NCBI GenBank assembly: GCA_963721115.1
Contig: CAVRIA010000012.1
Span: forward strand, 117,774 to 181,773
Source: CAVRIA01 sp963721115
GTDB taxonomy: Bacteria; Desulfobacterota; Binatia; HRBIN30; CADEER01
Length of the DNA: 64,000 nt
Direction: 5' to 3'
Shown here: positions 27,185 to 37,846 of the stretch, one piece after another
Position numbering within the stretch: position 1 is the first letter of the stretch
Layout of the letters: the number at the start of each line of letters is the position of its first letter
Notes under the pieces: model-generated
What the model was told of the DNA's origin: nothing
The model's database searches: none
Seen by the model: only the letters and a program-made list of their open reading frames with translations
Translations under genes and position numbers: made by a program

Positions 27185-27640
27185 ATGCGCACCTGCCGGC
27201 AGTGCGGTGCGGTCATCGCCTGGGGGCTTCCGCAGTGCCTCAACTGCGGGGCCTGGACGGTGTGGCGCCGACTGCTGGCGGGGTTCGGCCTGCTGGTCGG
27301 TGCCGGCGGCGTGCTGGCGGTCCTCGGCGCCGTCGTGCGGATCGCCCTGCTGCCACCCCCTCCGGAGGTGCGCTCTGGCATGTCAGTCGAGCGCTTCCTG
27401 CAGAAGGTCGCCGCGGTGCCGGAGGTTCGCGAGGTGGTGAAGGGAGCCGGGCCCTGCCGCGACAGGCCGGAGCGGACGCTGTGCGTGCAGGTGGGAGCGG
27501 AGTTCACCGACTTCAGCGAGGAGGAGCGACGCGCCGTGCGCCGGCGTCTCGAGGATCTGTGGGCGCGCGTCATGGAAGAGGCGCCCGCCCCCGAGGTCGT
27601 TCTGATCGGGCCCGGCGGACGCGTCCTGTCCACCTCCTGA
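27185..27640 (+). CDS. small membrane protein with N-terminal zinc ribbon
   Basis: 151 residues. MRTCRQCGAVIAWGLPQCLNCGAW carries two CxxC pairs (residues 4-7 and 19-22), followed by a single membrane helix (about residues 32-58) and a soluble tail with no recognised motif. Function unknown. It overlaps the run of genes ending in the phosphodiesterase, 84 bases downstream. Confidence 0.6.
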   Translation: MRTCRQCGAVIAWGLPQCLNCGAWTVWRRLLAGFGLLVGAGGVLAVLGAVVRIALLPPPPEVRSGMSVERFLQKVAAVPEVREVVKGAGPCRDRPERTLCVQVGAEFTDFSEEERRAVRRRLEDLWARVMEEAPAPEVVLIGPGGRVLSTS

Positions 27641-27723
27641 AGAGGCCTCCAGCCGACGAGAATGGCCGAACGAATTCCAGTGCCGAGACGCACAAGAGCT
27701 GCGCATGCTCGAGGAGTGAAGAA

Positions 27724-29469
27724 ATGCGGGTCAGAATCACCGCGGTCGCCGTCGTCGCCGCGCTCGCTCTCGATGTCGGGGGGGCGGCCTTCGCCGCCGC
27801 GCCGGCGCTGCCGCGCCTTCTGGTCGTGGTTTCGATCGATCAGTTCCCCGCCGACTACCTGACCCGCCTCGCGCCGCTCTTCGAGCGCGCCGGCTTCCGC
27901 CGCCTGCAAGAAGGCGGGGCCGATTTTCGGAACTGCATCCACGACCACGCGCAGACGCTGACCGGACCGGGACACTCGATCATGCTGTCGGGGACCTACC
28001 CGATCATGAGCGGCGTGATCGGCAACTGGTGGTACTCGCGCGCCACCGGCGGCATGGTGGGATGCGTCGAGGACGATCGCTTCCGGATCGTCGGCGACGC
28101 GGCCGGCACGCCGGCGAGCCCCGGCGTCTCACCCCTCGCGATGCGGTCGACGACCGTCGGCGACGTGCTGAGGGCCGCGACCGGCCTGCGCGCCAAGGTG
28201 GTGAGCGTCTCGATCAAGGATCGCGGCGCGGTCATGATGGGTGGGCAGCGGCCGAGCGGCGCCTTCTGGTTCGACGGCGCCACCTGTCGCTTCGTGACCT
28301 CGACCTACTACGGCGAGAGCCTGCCCCGCTGGGCGGAGGAGTTCGACTCGGCCCGGCCGTGCGCCCGCTACGTCGGACGGCAGTGGACCAAGCTGCGCGC
28401 CGACGTCGACTACGATGCGTGGGCGGATCTCGACGACGTCCCGTACGAGCGCCCCGGCTTTGGCCTCGGCGTCGCCTTTCCCCATCCGATCGACGAGGCG
28501 ACCGCGCCGCCCGGCGCCGCCGACCACCACACGGACCGATACGCCGCCGTGGTGGGCTCGCCTTTCGGCAACGATCTGCTGCTGCGCTTTGCCGAGGCGG
28601 CCGTGGAGGGAGAGAAGCTCGGCGACGACGACGTGCCGGACATTCTCACCGTGAGCTTCTCCAGCAACGACTATGTCGGTCACCAGTACGGCCCGAGCTC
28701 GCAGGAGGTCATGGACACGACGCTGCGCACCGATCGGACGCTGGCGGCGCTGATGAAGTTCCTCGACCGGCGGATCGGGCCGGGACGGTGGACGTTGGCG
28801 TTGACGTCCGACCACGGCGTCGCGCCGATCCCCGAGTACCTGGAGAAGATCGGCGTCCTCGTCCCTCGCAAGGACCATCACCGGATCGACGACGGCGCCA
28901 TGCGCGCCGCGGTCGGGCGCCGCCTCACTCGTCGCTTCTTCGGAACGGAGCAGCCGCCAAAGGACTTCCCGGGTTTCTTCGAAGCGTGGGACGGCCGCAC
29001 CATGCCGTTCGTCTACGTCGACCGGCGCGCCGCCGAGAGCCTTCCGCATCCGGTGTCGTTCGACGCGCTCCTGCAGGCGATCGCCCGGGAGATCGAGACC
29101 TTCGACGGCGTCGGTCGCGTCTACCGGCGCTCCGAGCGCGCGGCGCTCGCCGCCAGCCGCGATCCCTTCGACCGCCGGGTGTATCGGAGCTGGAACGAAG
29201 CGAACGGTGGAGACCTGTTCGTGCGCCTCGATCCCTACTGGTTGGACGTCGGCCCGCAGGCCGCCACCAGCCACGGCACGCCCTACTCGTACGACGTGCA
29301 CGTACCCATGCTCTTGTACGGCAAGGGGATCCGCCCCGGCTGCTACGACCGACCGGTGGCCGTCGTCGACCTCGCCGCGACGCTCGCCCGTCTGCTCGGC
29401 CTTCAGGCGCCGCCGCTGAACGAGGGAGAGCCGCTGCGCGAGGCGCTGGCCGCGAACAGCGGAAAGTGA
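27724..29469 (+). CDS. secreted alkaline phosphatase-superfamily phosphodiesterase (PafA-like)
   Basis: 581 residues with a signal peptide (AVAVVAALALDVGGAAFA). PafA-type alkaline phosphatase core: VVSIDQFPADYL (metal Asp), HAQTLTGPGHSIMLSGTYP (Thr nucleophile in TLTGPGHS), DILTVSFSSNDYVGHQYGP (metal His/Asp), LTSDHGVAPIPEY (metal Asp-His) and a C-terminal GTPYSYDVHVPMLLYG. Expected in the periplasm or outside, hydrolysing phosphate mono- or diesters to release phosphate. Length and order match the family. Confidence 0.88.
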   Translation: MRVRITAVAVVAALALDVGGAAFAAAPALPRLLVVVSIDQFPADYLTRLAPLFERAGFRRLQEGGADFRNCIHDHAQTLTGPGHSIMLSGTYPIMSGVIGNWWYSRATGGMVGCVEDDRFRIVGDAAGTPASPGVSPLAMRSTTVGDVLRAATGLRAKVVSVSIKDRGAVMMGGQRPSGAFWFDGATCRFVTSTYYGESLPRWAEEFDSARPCARYVGRQWTKLRADVDYDAWADLDDVPYERPGFGLGVAFPHPIDEATAPPGAADHHTDRYAAVVGSPFGNDLLLRFAEAAVEGEKLGDDDVPDILTVSFSSNDYVGHQYGPSSQEVMDTTLRTDRTLAALMKFLDRRIGPGRWTLALTSDHGVAPIPEYLEKIGVLVPRKDHHRIDDGAMRAAVGRRLTRRFFGTEQPPKDFPGFFEAWDGRTMPFVYVDRRAAESLPHPVSFDALLQAIAREIETFDGVGRVYRRSERAALAASRDPFDRRVYRSWNEANGGDLFVRLDPYWLDVGPQAATSHGTPYSYDVHVPMLLYGKGIRPGCYDRPVAVVDLAATLARLLGLQAPPLNEGEPLREALAANSGK

Positions 29470-29476
29470 GAAGTGC

Positions 29477-29570
29477 GGGTTGTTGGGTTGTTGAGCTGTT
29501 GGTTGTTGGGTTCGGAAGCGAAATCCAAGGCCTCGGCCTCGGTTACTGGTCACCGGGTTACCGGTCACAC
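29477..29570. repeat. gene-end repeats: TTGTTGG arm plus GGTCACCGG-type palindrome
   Basis: Seven bases after the phosphodiesterase stop, 29477-29511 is a run of GTTGTTGGGTTGTTGAG-type words without the opposite arm. At about 29541-29570, GGTTACTGGTCACC and GGGTTACCGGTCAC form a second compact inverted repeat. Both lie between convergent genes. Confidence 0.55.
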
Positions 29571-29585
29571 CTCTCGTTTTGCGCG

Positions 29586-31406
29586 TCAACGCGCGGCGAT
29601 GGTGCCGCCGCGGACGGTGACGATGGTGCGATCGCGACCGGTGCGGCCGGACGCGTCGCCGACGAGCGCCAGGATCTCGTAGCGACCGTCGGCGAGAGCG
29701 TGCACGTCCCACGAGGCGTCGAGAGACCTCAGCGACGTACCGCTGCGCACTGCGATCATCGACCGGTTGACGTAGAGGCGGATCGAGGTGACGCCGACAT
29801 CGTCCGCGGCGTGCACCATCAGCCGGACCGGCGCGCTTCGCGTCGCATGCCCGTGCCGGACCCGCAACCGCACGCGCGGCGCGGCGCGGTCCACCCGGTT
29901 TTCGACGCTGACCGTCGCGGTCTCGGAGAGGCCGACGTTGCCGGCGGCGTCCCAGGCGCGGGCGACGATCTCGTACGCTCCGTTCGAGATTCCCGTCGTG
30001 TCCCAGGAGAACGCGTACGGCGCGCTCTCGCTGCGCGCGATCTCGCGGCCGTCGACGTAGAGCGCCACGGCCACGACGCCGCTGTCGTCCATTGCGTCCA
30101 CCTCGACCGCGACGACAGAGCCGATGGTCGCGCCGCCGAGCGGCGAAACCAGGGTGACGAACGGCGGCACCGTGTCCTCTTGCCGACCCATCGACTGGGC
30201 CGCGAGCACCGCGCGCCCGGCGTCGACGCGACCCCAGCCGTTGTAGGGATCGTCGCCCGGTTCGCCGATGTCCGTCGCGTTCGCTTCGAGCAGCGCCTCG
30301 ACCTGAGGCGGACTCAGGGACGGGTTGGCGGCGAAGACCAGGGCGGCGACTCCGGCGGCGATGGGGCTGGAGAAGGAGGTTCCCGACACGCGCGCGTAGC
30401 CGCCGCCGCTCGTCGTCGTGAGGATGTCGACGCCCGGCGCGGCGAGGTCGATGTAGGCGCCGAAGCTGGAGAAGTCGGCCCGCTCGCCGTTCGTTCCGGT
30501 GGCGGCGACCGAGATCACCCAGTCGTTGGCCGGGTCGGAGTGCCGCAGCCCGTCGTTGCCGCCGGCGGCGAAGACGAGCCCGCCCCGGTTGACGAAGTAC
30601 TGGGCGGCGGCGTCGACGGCGTGCGCACCGAACACGGCGAAGCTGACGTTGGCGATGCGCGCCCCCTGATCGGCGGCCCACACCAGGCCATCGGCGATGG
30701 TCGAGTACGTCGCCATGCTGTCCGCGTCGGTGATGCGCACCGGCAGGATCGGGTTGCGCCAGGTGACCCCGCTCACGCCCAGGCCGTTGTCGGTCACCGC
30801 CGCCACCGTGCCGGCGACCAGTGTCCCGTGCCCGCCGACGTCGGCGGTGTCACCGTTGCCGTCGAAGACGTTGCGGCCGGGCAGAACGCGCGCCGCTAGG
30901 TCCGGATGCGTCGCATCGACACCGGTGTCGAGAATGGCGATCGGATCGTCGGCGCCGGTCGTCACGTCCCAGGCGGCGGCGGCGTCGATGGAGGCGAGGT
31001 GCGGCTCGGACGCGTAGTAGGCGTCGTTGGGTAGCACCGCCGGCGCGACGATCTCGTCGCGGTCGACGAAGCGGACGCGCGGGTCGGCCGCCAGCGCGGC
31101 GCGCACACGCTCGAGGGCGGAGGGGGCCACGTCGACCACGGCGACGCCGGTGCGGCCGATCTCGCGCACGACCCTTCCCGCCGCGCCGGATCGCGCGATC
31201 GCTTCGGCCACCACGGCCTGTGCTTCGACGCCCGCCGCCGGCTGGACCAGCAGACGACCGGTCACGTGATATCTACCGCCCGGCCCCAAGGTCTGCGACA
31301 GGCGGAGAAGCTTGCCGGCGCCGGGGAACGCCGCCGCCATGCTCGGGCTATTGCCGAGCAGCGCCAGCGCCAGGATACACGTCAAGCTTCGGGTCGAGAT
31401 CGTCAC
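29586..31406 (-). CDS. secreted subtilisin-like serine protease (S8)
   Basis: 606 residues from a GTG start. Signal peptide to about residue 25, propeptide about 45-118, then the protease with Asp160 (AILDTGVDATHPDL), His193 (GGHGTLVAG), Asn284 (AAGGND) and Ser344 (SGTSFSSP). Two Ig-like beta domains follow (about 425-515, 515-605), of the type that starts PPFVTLVSPLGGATIGSVV and RAAPRVRLRVRHG. The complete triad implies an active extracellular protease. The gene is convergent with the phosphodiesterase. Confidence 0.93.
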   Translation of the reverse strand: MTISTRSLTCILALALLGNSPSMAAAFPGAGKLLRLSQTLGPGGRYHVTGRLLVQPAAGVEAQAVVAEAIARSGAAGRVVREIGRTGVAVVDVAPSALERVRAALAADPRVRFVDRDEIVAPAVLPNDAYYASEPHLASIDAAAAWDVTTGADDPIAILDTGVDATHPDLAARVLPGRNVFDGNGDTADVGGHGTLVAGTVAAVTDNGLGVSGVTWRNPILPVRITDADSMATYSTIADGLVWAADQGARIANVSFAVFGAHAVDAAAQYFVNRGGLVFAAGGNDGLRHSDPANDWVISVAATGTNGERADFSSFGAYIDLAAPGVDILTTTSGGGYARVSGTSFSSPIAAGVAALVFAANPSLSPPQVEALLEANATDIGEPGDDPYNGWGRVDAGRAVLAAQSMGRQEDTVPPFVTLVSPLGGATIGSVVAVEVDAMDDSGVVAVALYVDGREIARSESAPYAFSWDTTGISNGAYEIVARAWDAAGNVGLSETATVSVENRVDRAAPRVRLRVRHGHATRSAPVRLMVHAADDVGVTSIRLYVNRSMIAVRSGTSLRSLDASWDVHALADGRYEILALVGDASGRTGRDRTIVTVRGGTIAAR

Positions 31407-31608
31407 GTCTGGGTCCAGTCGGTTGTCGCCGTCGCGGCCGGTGAGAATCGGCCAGCTTGCGGGGGCGCACGAGGTTCTCTCTCATGTGGTTGCAGCCCCC
31501 GTGCCAGAAGAAAGAGCGGGGACGTTCACCGACGACGCGCGGCGTCACGCCGACGTTCCATTGACGAAAACCGGGCTAACGCGCCTGAGGTCACGCCCGG
31601 GCGAGCCC

Positions 31609-32160
31609 TCAGGGGCTTTGGGGCGCGGGGGTGGCCGGGCGGTAGGCGAGCCACCACCAGAGGAGGAAGGGCAGGGCCGCGTAGCCGACCAGGCCATAGA
31701 ATCCGTAGAAGATGTCGATCAGCTTGTTGACCCGGCGCATCCACAGCTGTCCGAGGGAGGCCTGCGGTACGCCGGTCATGTACGGGCCCACCAACGCCAG
31801 GCCCATGTGAAAGACGAACAGGATCGCCACGCCGAGCCCGAGGGCGCGCAGGCGCTGGCGCATCGTCAGACCGGTGGACGCGCCCACCAGGGCGAGAAAG
31901 GGAATCAGCCCCGAGAACATCTCGCGCGGCTGCAGCGGCATGAGGCCCTCGTCGGCGCCGCGGCGGATCATGACGTCCACCCCCGAGCCGGTGGGGATGA
32001 TCTGGCTGACCTGGAACCCGGAGAGCAGCCACATCAGCGGGTTGGACACCAGCAGGACGGCGCGGGCGTAGAGATCGCCGAGGCCGCCGAACGACCACAG
32101 GGCGAACAGCCCCGCGGCGAACGCGAAGAACCTAAGCAGAAACCCGGCGGATGGTCGCAC
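31609..32160 (-). CDS. exosortase-associated integral membrane protein
   Basis: 183 residues with at least four hydrophobic helices (about 5-27, 82-100, 105-125, 150-175). It begins inside the end of the exosortase gene (29-base overlap), which is the genetic arrangement of exosortase H and its associated membrane protein. Position and topology give the assignment. It is probably an accessory factor in membrane sorting of CTERM proteins. Confidence 0.65.
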   Translation of the reverse strand: MRPSAGFLLRFFAFAAGLFALWSFGGLGDLYARAVLLVSNPLMWLLSGFQVSQIIPTGSGVDVMIRRGADEGLMPLQPREMFSGLIPFLALVGASTGLTMRQRLRALGLGVAILFVFHMGLALVGPYMTGVPQASLGQLWMRRVNKLIDIFYGFYGLVGYAALPFLLWWWLAYRPATPAPQSP

Positions 32161-32590
32161 GGCGCACCTGCTCCGTCCACACCGATGCCAGGATCGCCAG
32201 CAAGGCGATGAACAGCCCCTGGAAGAAGTACTCGTGAAAGTAGCCGAACCAGCTGGGCGCCCGGCTGGCGATCACGGCGAGCACGATCAGGCGTCCGACG
32301 TTGACGGCCGTGAGCGTCACGGTGCCGATCAGGATACCGGAGATCCGCTGCCGCCCAGGCGCGGGGTAGGCGAGGACGAACATGGCGTAGACCAGGAGGA
32401 CGAAGACGCCGGTGCACTCGTGGTTGATCTCCAGGGCGGCGTGGTTCAGCCGGATGACGGTCCCTTCCACCGTCGCGCCCGCCCCCAGCCGGTTCGCCCC
32501 GGCACCGACGACGGAGGCGATGCCGCGCTGCAGCGGACCCATGTGGAGGTGAAGCTGGCCGAGGGAGAAGAGGAGGCTGACCAGGAACAA
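32132..32590 (-). CDS. exosortase / archaeosortase family transpeptidase (XrtH-like)
   Basis: 152 residues from the TTG at 32590. The three catalytic residues of the family are visible: Cys59 in NHECTGVFVLLVYAMF, Arg100 in VNVGRLIVLAVIA and His119 in FHEYFFQGLF. Helices surround each. It cleaves C-terminal sorting signals in the inner membrane. An upstream in-frame stretch (PRPGQELPPPPPSFSGF) suggests a longer N-terminus without an ATG; a one-base shift would connect it to the ATG near 32681. A likely substrate is the protein at 7446. Confidence 0.83.
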   Translation of the reverse strand: MFLVSLLFSLGQLHLHMGPLQRGIASVVGAGANRLGAGATVEGTVIRLNHAALEINHECTGVFVLLVYAMFVLAYPAPGRQRISGILIGTVTLTAVNVGRLIVLAVIASRAPSWFGYFHEYFFQGLFIALLAILASVWTEQVRRATIRRVSA

Positions 32591-32822
32591 GTAGAGCAGG
32601 AGGCGGACGACGAATCCGGAGAAGCTCGGGGGCGGCGGGGGGAGCTCTTGTCCGGGGCGCGGCGCTGCGGAGTCGTCATCGGTCGGCGACGCACTCTAGT
32701 CTCTGAGCGACCCGTGTCAAACCCGCGCGGCGCGCGGCCGGCGCTCCGCGAGGCGGTTGAAAAGCGGGCAGGTCACTTCTAAGGTTCGAGCGCTGCGGGC
32801 GGCGCCCGCAGCGGATACGGGG

Positions 32823-33038
32823 ATGAGTGACGCACGGAGCCGACGTCGCGAGATGCGATGCCCGACCTGTCGCGGGCCGGTGGCCTGGCAGGGGAACCCG
32901 CACCGTCCCTTCTGCTCCGAGCGCTGCCGGCTGGTGGACTTGGGGGGCTGGGCCAGCGAACGCTATCGAATTCCCGGTGAGGCGGTTTCGGACGTGGAGG
33001 GCGAGGAGACACCGGGGAGCGACGGGGACGGCGGCTGA
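32823..33038 (+). CDS. yacG: zinc-binding DNA gyrase inhibitor YacG
   Basis: 71 residues. CPTCRGPVAWQGNPHRPF and CSERCRLVDLGGW are the CxxC...C-x3-C zinc site and the signature of the YacG family. YacG binds the GyrB C-terminal domain and blocks gyrase in enterobacteria; the role elsewhere is inferred. The acidic, disordered tail (VEGEETPGSDGDGG) is typical. It starts close to lpxA, 37 bases upstream. Confidence 0.9.
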   Translation: MSDARSRRREMRCPTCRGPVAWQGNPHRPFCSERCRLVDLGGWASERYRIPGEAVSDVEGEETPGSDGDGG

Positions 33039-33075
33039 GCACGCCGGTCCGCCTGGATACGCCTCGGGTTGCGAA

Positions 33076-33876
33076 GTGAGCATCCATCCGACAGCCGTGA
33101 TCGATCCGCGCGCCAGTATCGACCCCGGGGCGGACATCGGACCGCTGGCGGTGATCGACGGCCCGGTGACCGTCGGCGCGGGAACCCGCGTGCTCGCCCA
33201 TGTGGTTCTCACCGGTCGCACCACGATCGGACGCGACAACGTCATTCACATGGGGTCCGTCATCGGGCACGAACCGCAGGACACCGCCTACTCGGGGGCC
33301 GACACCGAGCTGCGCATCGGCGACCGCAACGTTTTTCGCGAGCACAGCGAGGTGCACCGCGGCTCGACGCCGGAGACTCCGACCGTCATCGGCGACGACA
33401 ACTTCCTCATGTCGAGGAGCCACGTGGCGCACGACTGCAGGCTCGGCAACCGCATCATCCTGGCGACCGGGGCCACCCTGGGCGGGCACGTCGAAGTCGA
33501 CGACCGAGCCTTCATCTCGGGGAACTCGGTCGTGCACCAGCACGTGCGAGTCGGACGCCTGGCGCTGCTGCGCGGGCTCTCGCGCACGAGCCGGGACGTG
33601 CCGCCCTTCGTCGTCATGGACGAGACCCACACGGTGCGGGCTCTGAACGCCCTCGGCCTGCGCCGCGCCGGCTTCGACGCCGAACAGATCCGCGATCTGC
33701 GGCGTGCCTTCGCCCTCCTCTTCCACGCCCGCACCAACCTGCGGCTCGCCGCGGCGGAGCTCGAGTCGGGGGGCGTTTCGGCGCAGGTCGGCGAGCTCCT
33801 GGCGTTCATCCGATCCTCTCGCCGCGGCGTGTGCCAGGGGCCGCGCCGAGCTGCCGCGGCGGACGTCGAGGAGTGA
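33076..33876 (+). CDS. lpxA: acyl-ACP:UDP-N-acetylglucosamine O-acyltransferase (LpxA)
   Basis: 266 residues, GTG start. Hexapeptide-repeat left-handed beta helix: VSIHPTAVIDPRASIDPGAD, then VTVGAGTRVLAHVVLTG, NVIHMGSVIGHEPQDTAYSG (conserved GxEPQD), FREHSEVHRGS and LMSRSHVAHDCRLGN, whose His is the likely general base (LpxA His125). It acylates UDP-GlcNAc, the first step of lipid A synthesis. The C-terminal helix bundle (ARTNLRLAAAELESGG) completes the normal LpxA length. It is away from the other lpx genes, paired here with yacG. Confidence 0.88.
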   Translation: MSIHPTAVIDPRASIDPGADIGPLAVIDGPVTVGAGTRVLAHVVLTGRTTIGRDNVIHMGSVIGHEPQDTAYSGADTELRIGDRNVFREHSEVHRGSTPETPTVIGDDNFLMSRSHVAHDCRLGNRIILATGATLGGHVEVDDRAFISGNSVVHQHVRVGRLALLRGLSRTSRDVPPFVVMDETHTVRALNALGLRRAGFDAEQIRDLRRAFALLFHARTNLRLAAAELESGGVSAQVGELLAFIRSSRRGVCQGPRRAAAADVEE

Positions 33877-33950
33877 AAATGCCCCGGCCGCGAGTCGCTT
33901 TTCCCGTGCTTGCTGCAGGCAGGTGAATCATCTACCGTTGGAGGACTCCA

Positions 33951-34391
33951 ATGACGCGAAATCGCAAGTTCGGCATCGGCGCTTGTCTCCTGGTCGCGGC
34001 GATCGGCTACCTCATGTACGCCGGCGTCCAGCAGAGCTCGACGTACTACTTCACCGTCGAGGAGTTCGCGGGCAAGAAGGACGCCCTGGCCGGCCAGGGT
34101 GTGCGCGTCGCCGGTCGGGTCACCCAGGGCTCGGTACAGAAGAAGACCTCGGCCAAGGGCACGGAAATGCACTTCTCGATCGGTGAGTTCACCGACCAGC
34201 CGGACGCCTCGATGAAGCCGGTTCCGGTCGCGTACACCGGCATCGTCCCCGACATGTTCGCCGAGGGCCGAGACGTGATCGTCGAGGGACGCTACGTCGA
34301 CGGGGTCCTGCAGGCCAAGGCGGTCATGACCTCGTGTCCGTCCAAGTACGAGCCAGGGGCCAAGGGCGGCGAGCAGCGCGCCTCGAACTGA
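33951..34391 (+). CDS. ccmE: cytochrome c maturation heme chaperone CcmE, Cys type
   Basis: 146 residues: an N-terminal membrane anchor (about 8-25) and the periplasmic OB-fold (YYFTVEEFAGKKDALAGQG, RVAGRVTQGSVQK, HFSIGEFTDQP, VAYTGIVPDMFAEGR, EGRYVDGVLQAK). The heme-binding site, HxxxY in Escherichia coli, is Cys129-x3-Tyr133 (SCPSKYEP) here. Cys-type CcmE is known from some sulfate-reducing bacteria and archaea that use a modified Ccm pathway. It is the first gene of ccmEFH. Confidence 0.92.
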   Translation: MTRNRKFGIGACLLVAAIGYLMYAGVQQSSTYYFTVEEFAGKKDALAGQGVRVAGRVTQGSVQKKTSAKGTEMHFSIGEFTDQPDASMKPVPVAYTGIVPDMFAEGRDVIVEGRYVDGVLQAKAVMTSCPSKYEPGAKGGEQRASN

Positions 34392-34409
34392 CCCCGGAAA
34401 GGCGACCGA

Positions 34410-36408
<1,999 letters not shown>

Positions 36409-36411
36409 CGA

Positions 36412-36879
36412 ATGCGTTTCCTGCTCGCGGTTCTCGCTCTGCTCCTGGTGGCGTCGGCGCCGGTATCGGCCGCGCCCAGCTTCCAGGACCTCGAGGAGTC
36501 ACTCACGTGCCAGTGCGGCTGCGGCCTCACCGTGCACGCCTGCAACCATCTCCAATGCCCGTCGGCGATCCCGCTGCGCCACGAGATCCGCGCCCAGATG
36601 GCCCTCGGCAAGAGCAAGGATCAGATCCTCGCCTACTTCTCCGGCAAGTACGGCGAGAAGATCCTGTCGTCGCCGACCGCCAGCGGCTTCAATCTGACCG
36701 CCTGGGTCATGCCGTTCTTCATGCTCGCGGTGGGGACCATCTTCGTCATCTTCACGCTGCTGCGCTGGCGCCGGCGCGGCCATGCGCCGCCCCCGGCGCG
36801 GCCGCAGTCGGTGGAAGGGCCGTCGACCGCCAACTACGAGCGACAGCTCGACCGCGAGCTCGAGGACTTCGACCGGTAA
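36412..36879 (+). CDS. ccmH: cytochrome c maturation protein CcmH
   Basis: 155 residues: signal peptide (MRFLLAVLALLLVASAPVSA), then SFQDLEESLTCQCGCGLTVH with cysteines in place of the usual LRCxxCQ thiol pair, IRAQMALGKSKDQILAYFSG and GFNLTAWVMPFFML membrane helix. It holds the apocytochrome thiols reduced for CcmF. The thiol motif C-x-C-x-C is expanded compared with the classic C-x2-C. The start lies 4 bases after ccmF. Confidence 0.88.
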   Translation: MRFLLAVLALLLVASAPVSAAPSFQDLEESLTCQCGCGLTVHACNHLQCPSAIPLRHEIRAQMALGKSKDQILAYFSGKYGEKILSSPTASGFNLTAWVMPFFMLAVGTIFVIFTLLRWRRRGHAPPPARPQSVEGPSTANYERQLDRELEDFDR

Positions 36880-36925
36880 CCGCGATGCTCCGAGCTGCGC
36901 AGCCCCGCCGCGGCGGAATGCCCTC

Positions 36926-37345
36926 ATGATGACCGCCGTCGCCCAGTACCTGATCACCGCCGTGGTGATGGCCTTCGTCCTGTGGCCGCTGGTGCGCGCG
37001 CGCCGGGCGGAGACCGTCGACGAGCCCGAGTCCGTCTCGCCGCTCGAGAAGCAGAAGCTCGACGCTTACGCGGCGATCAAGGAGGCGGAGTTCGACCGCC
37101 GCATGGGCAAGCTGTCGGAGGCGGACTTCGAGGAGCAGACGCTGCGCTACCGCCAGCAAGCCCTGTCGGCCATCGCCGCGCTCGAGAAGTCGCACCGCCG
37201 CGGCGGCAAATCAGCCGGGTCGGCGCCGCCCGCCGCCCACGCGCCGGTCCGCATGTCCTTCTGCCCCTCCTGCGGCCAGCGCCTGGTCGCCGGCGCCAAC
37301 TTCTGCAGCGGCTGCGGCAGGGCGCTGCGCGAAGCCGTGGCCTGA
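36926..37345 (+). CDS. zinc-ribbon membrane protein linked to the ccm locus
   Basis: 139 residues: one N-terminal membrane helix (about 5-22), a helical segment LDAYAAIKEAEFDRRMGKLS, and a C-terminal ribbon FCPSCGQRLVAGANFCSGCG. The helical part resembles the short N-terminal domain of CcmI-like factors, which chaperone apocytochrome, but the ribbon is different. Placed 46 bases after ccmH, so co-transcription is likely. Function inferred only from position. Confidence 0.6.
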   Translation: MMTAVAQYLITAVVMAFVLWPLVRARRAETVDEPESVSPLEKQKLDAYAAIKEAEFDRRMGKLSEADFEEQTLRYRQQALSAIAALEKSHRRGGKSAGSAPPAAHAPVRMSFCPSCGQRLVAGANFCSGCGRALREAVA

Positions 37346-37567
37346 GTAACCCGCGAAAGACCTGACGGCAACGGACCCGACGGCGAGCGCCGATGCCTCG
37401 TGCGGCGATCGACGGCCCGGGCTGTTGGTGATCGACCTGGGTTGGCGCATGGGGTGGATCTCGCCTTCGCTGGCATGAGGGGACTCGGCGCCCGCGTCTG
37501 GTTACGACGTCTTGCGAGGGCGACAGCATTTTCATCGCAATACGAGCTGGACGTGAGCCGCTCGCGT

Positions 37568-37588
37568 GGTCATACTATTGGTATGACC
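37568..37588. promoter_or_regulatory. perfect palindromic operator over the vapB start
   Basis: GGTCATAC-TATTG-GTATGACC: perfect 8-bp arms (37568-37575 and 37581-37588) around a 5-base spacer. The right arm contains the ATG of vapB at 37583. Ribbon-helix-helix antitoxins bind such sites, so this is a plausible autoregulatory operator of vapBC; protein binding has not been shown. Confidence 0.6.
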
Positions 37589-37846
37589 AACGTCGAAAAG
37601 ATCGCCATCAGCCTGCCAAAAAAGATCGCCGAACGCGCGCGCCGAGCGGTGCGCCGGGGACATGCGCCAAGCGTCAGCGCGTATGTTGCCGCCGCCTTGG
37701 AGGAGAAGGCCAAGTTGGACGAGCTCTCGACGTTGCTCGACGAAATGCTGGCGGAGTCCGGTGGTCCTCTCACGAGAGCGGAAAAGCGCGCGGCCGACCG
37801 CGCGCTCGGAATTCCCGCCAAGAGGCCGCGCGAGAGGCACGCCTGA
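37583..37846 (+). CDS. vapB: ribbon-helix-helix antitoxin (VapB-like)
   Basis: 87 residues: VEKIAISLPKKIAERARRAV is the RHH strand and first helix, SVSAYVAAALEEKAKLDELS the second. The Arg/Lys-rich C-terminus (AEKRAADRALGIPAKRPRER) would wrap the toxin. The stop overlaps the ATG of the PIN gene by one base (TGATG), so the two are translationally coupled. The operator palindrome at the start supports autoregulation. Confidence 0.85.
   Translation: MTNVEKIAISLPKKIAERARRAVRRGHAPSVSAYVAAALEEKAKLDELSTLLDEMLAESGGPLTRAEKRAADRALGIPAKRPRERHA

Noticed and set aside
28029..30899. long plus-strand open frame of 956 codons across two real genes
   Set aside because: It covers both the phosphodiesterase and the oppositely oriented subtilase in a shadow frame, with Arg/Gly-rich composition and no motif.
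31407..31608. GEMM (c-di-GMP) riboswitch-like leader upstream of the subtilase
   Set aside because: GCAAGCTGGCC and later GCGACGGCGAC only partly resemble the GEMM core; the conserved GCAAAC and GGGACGCAAAGCC segments are absent.
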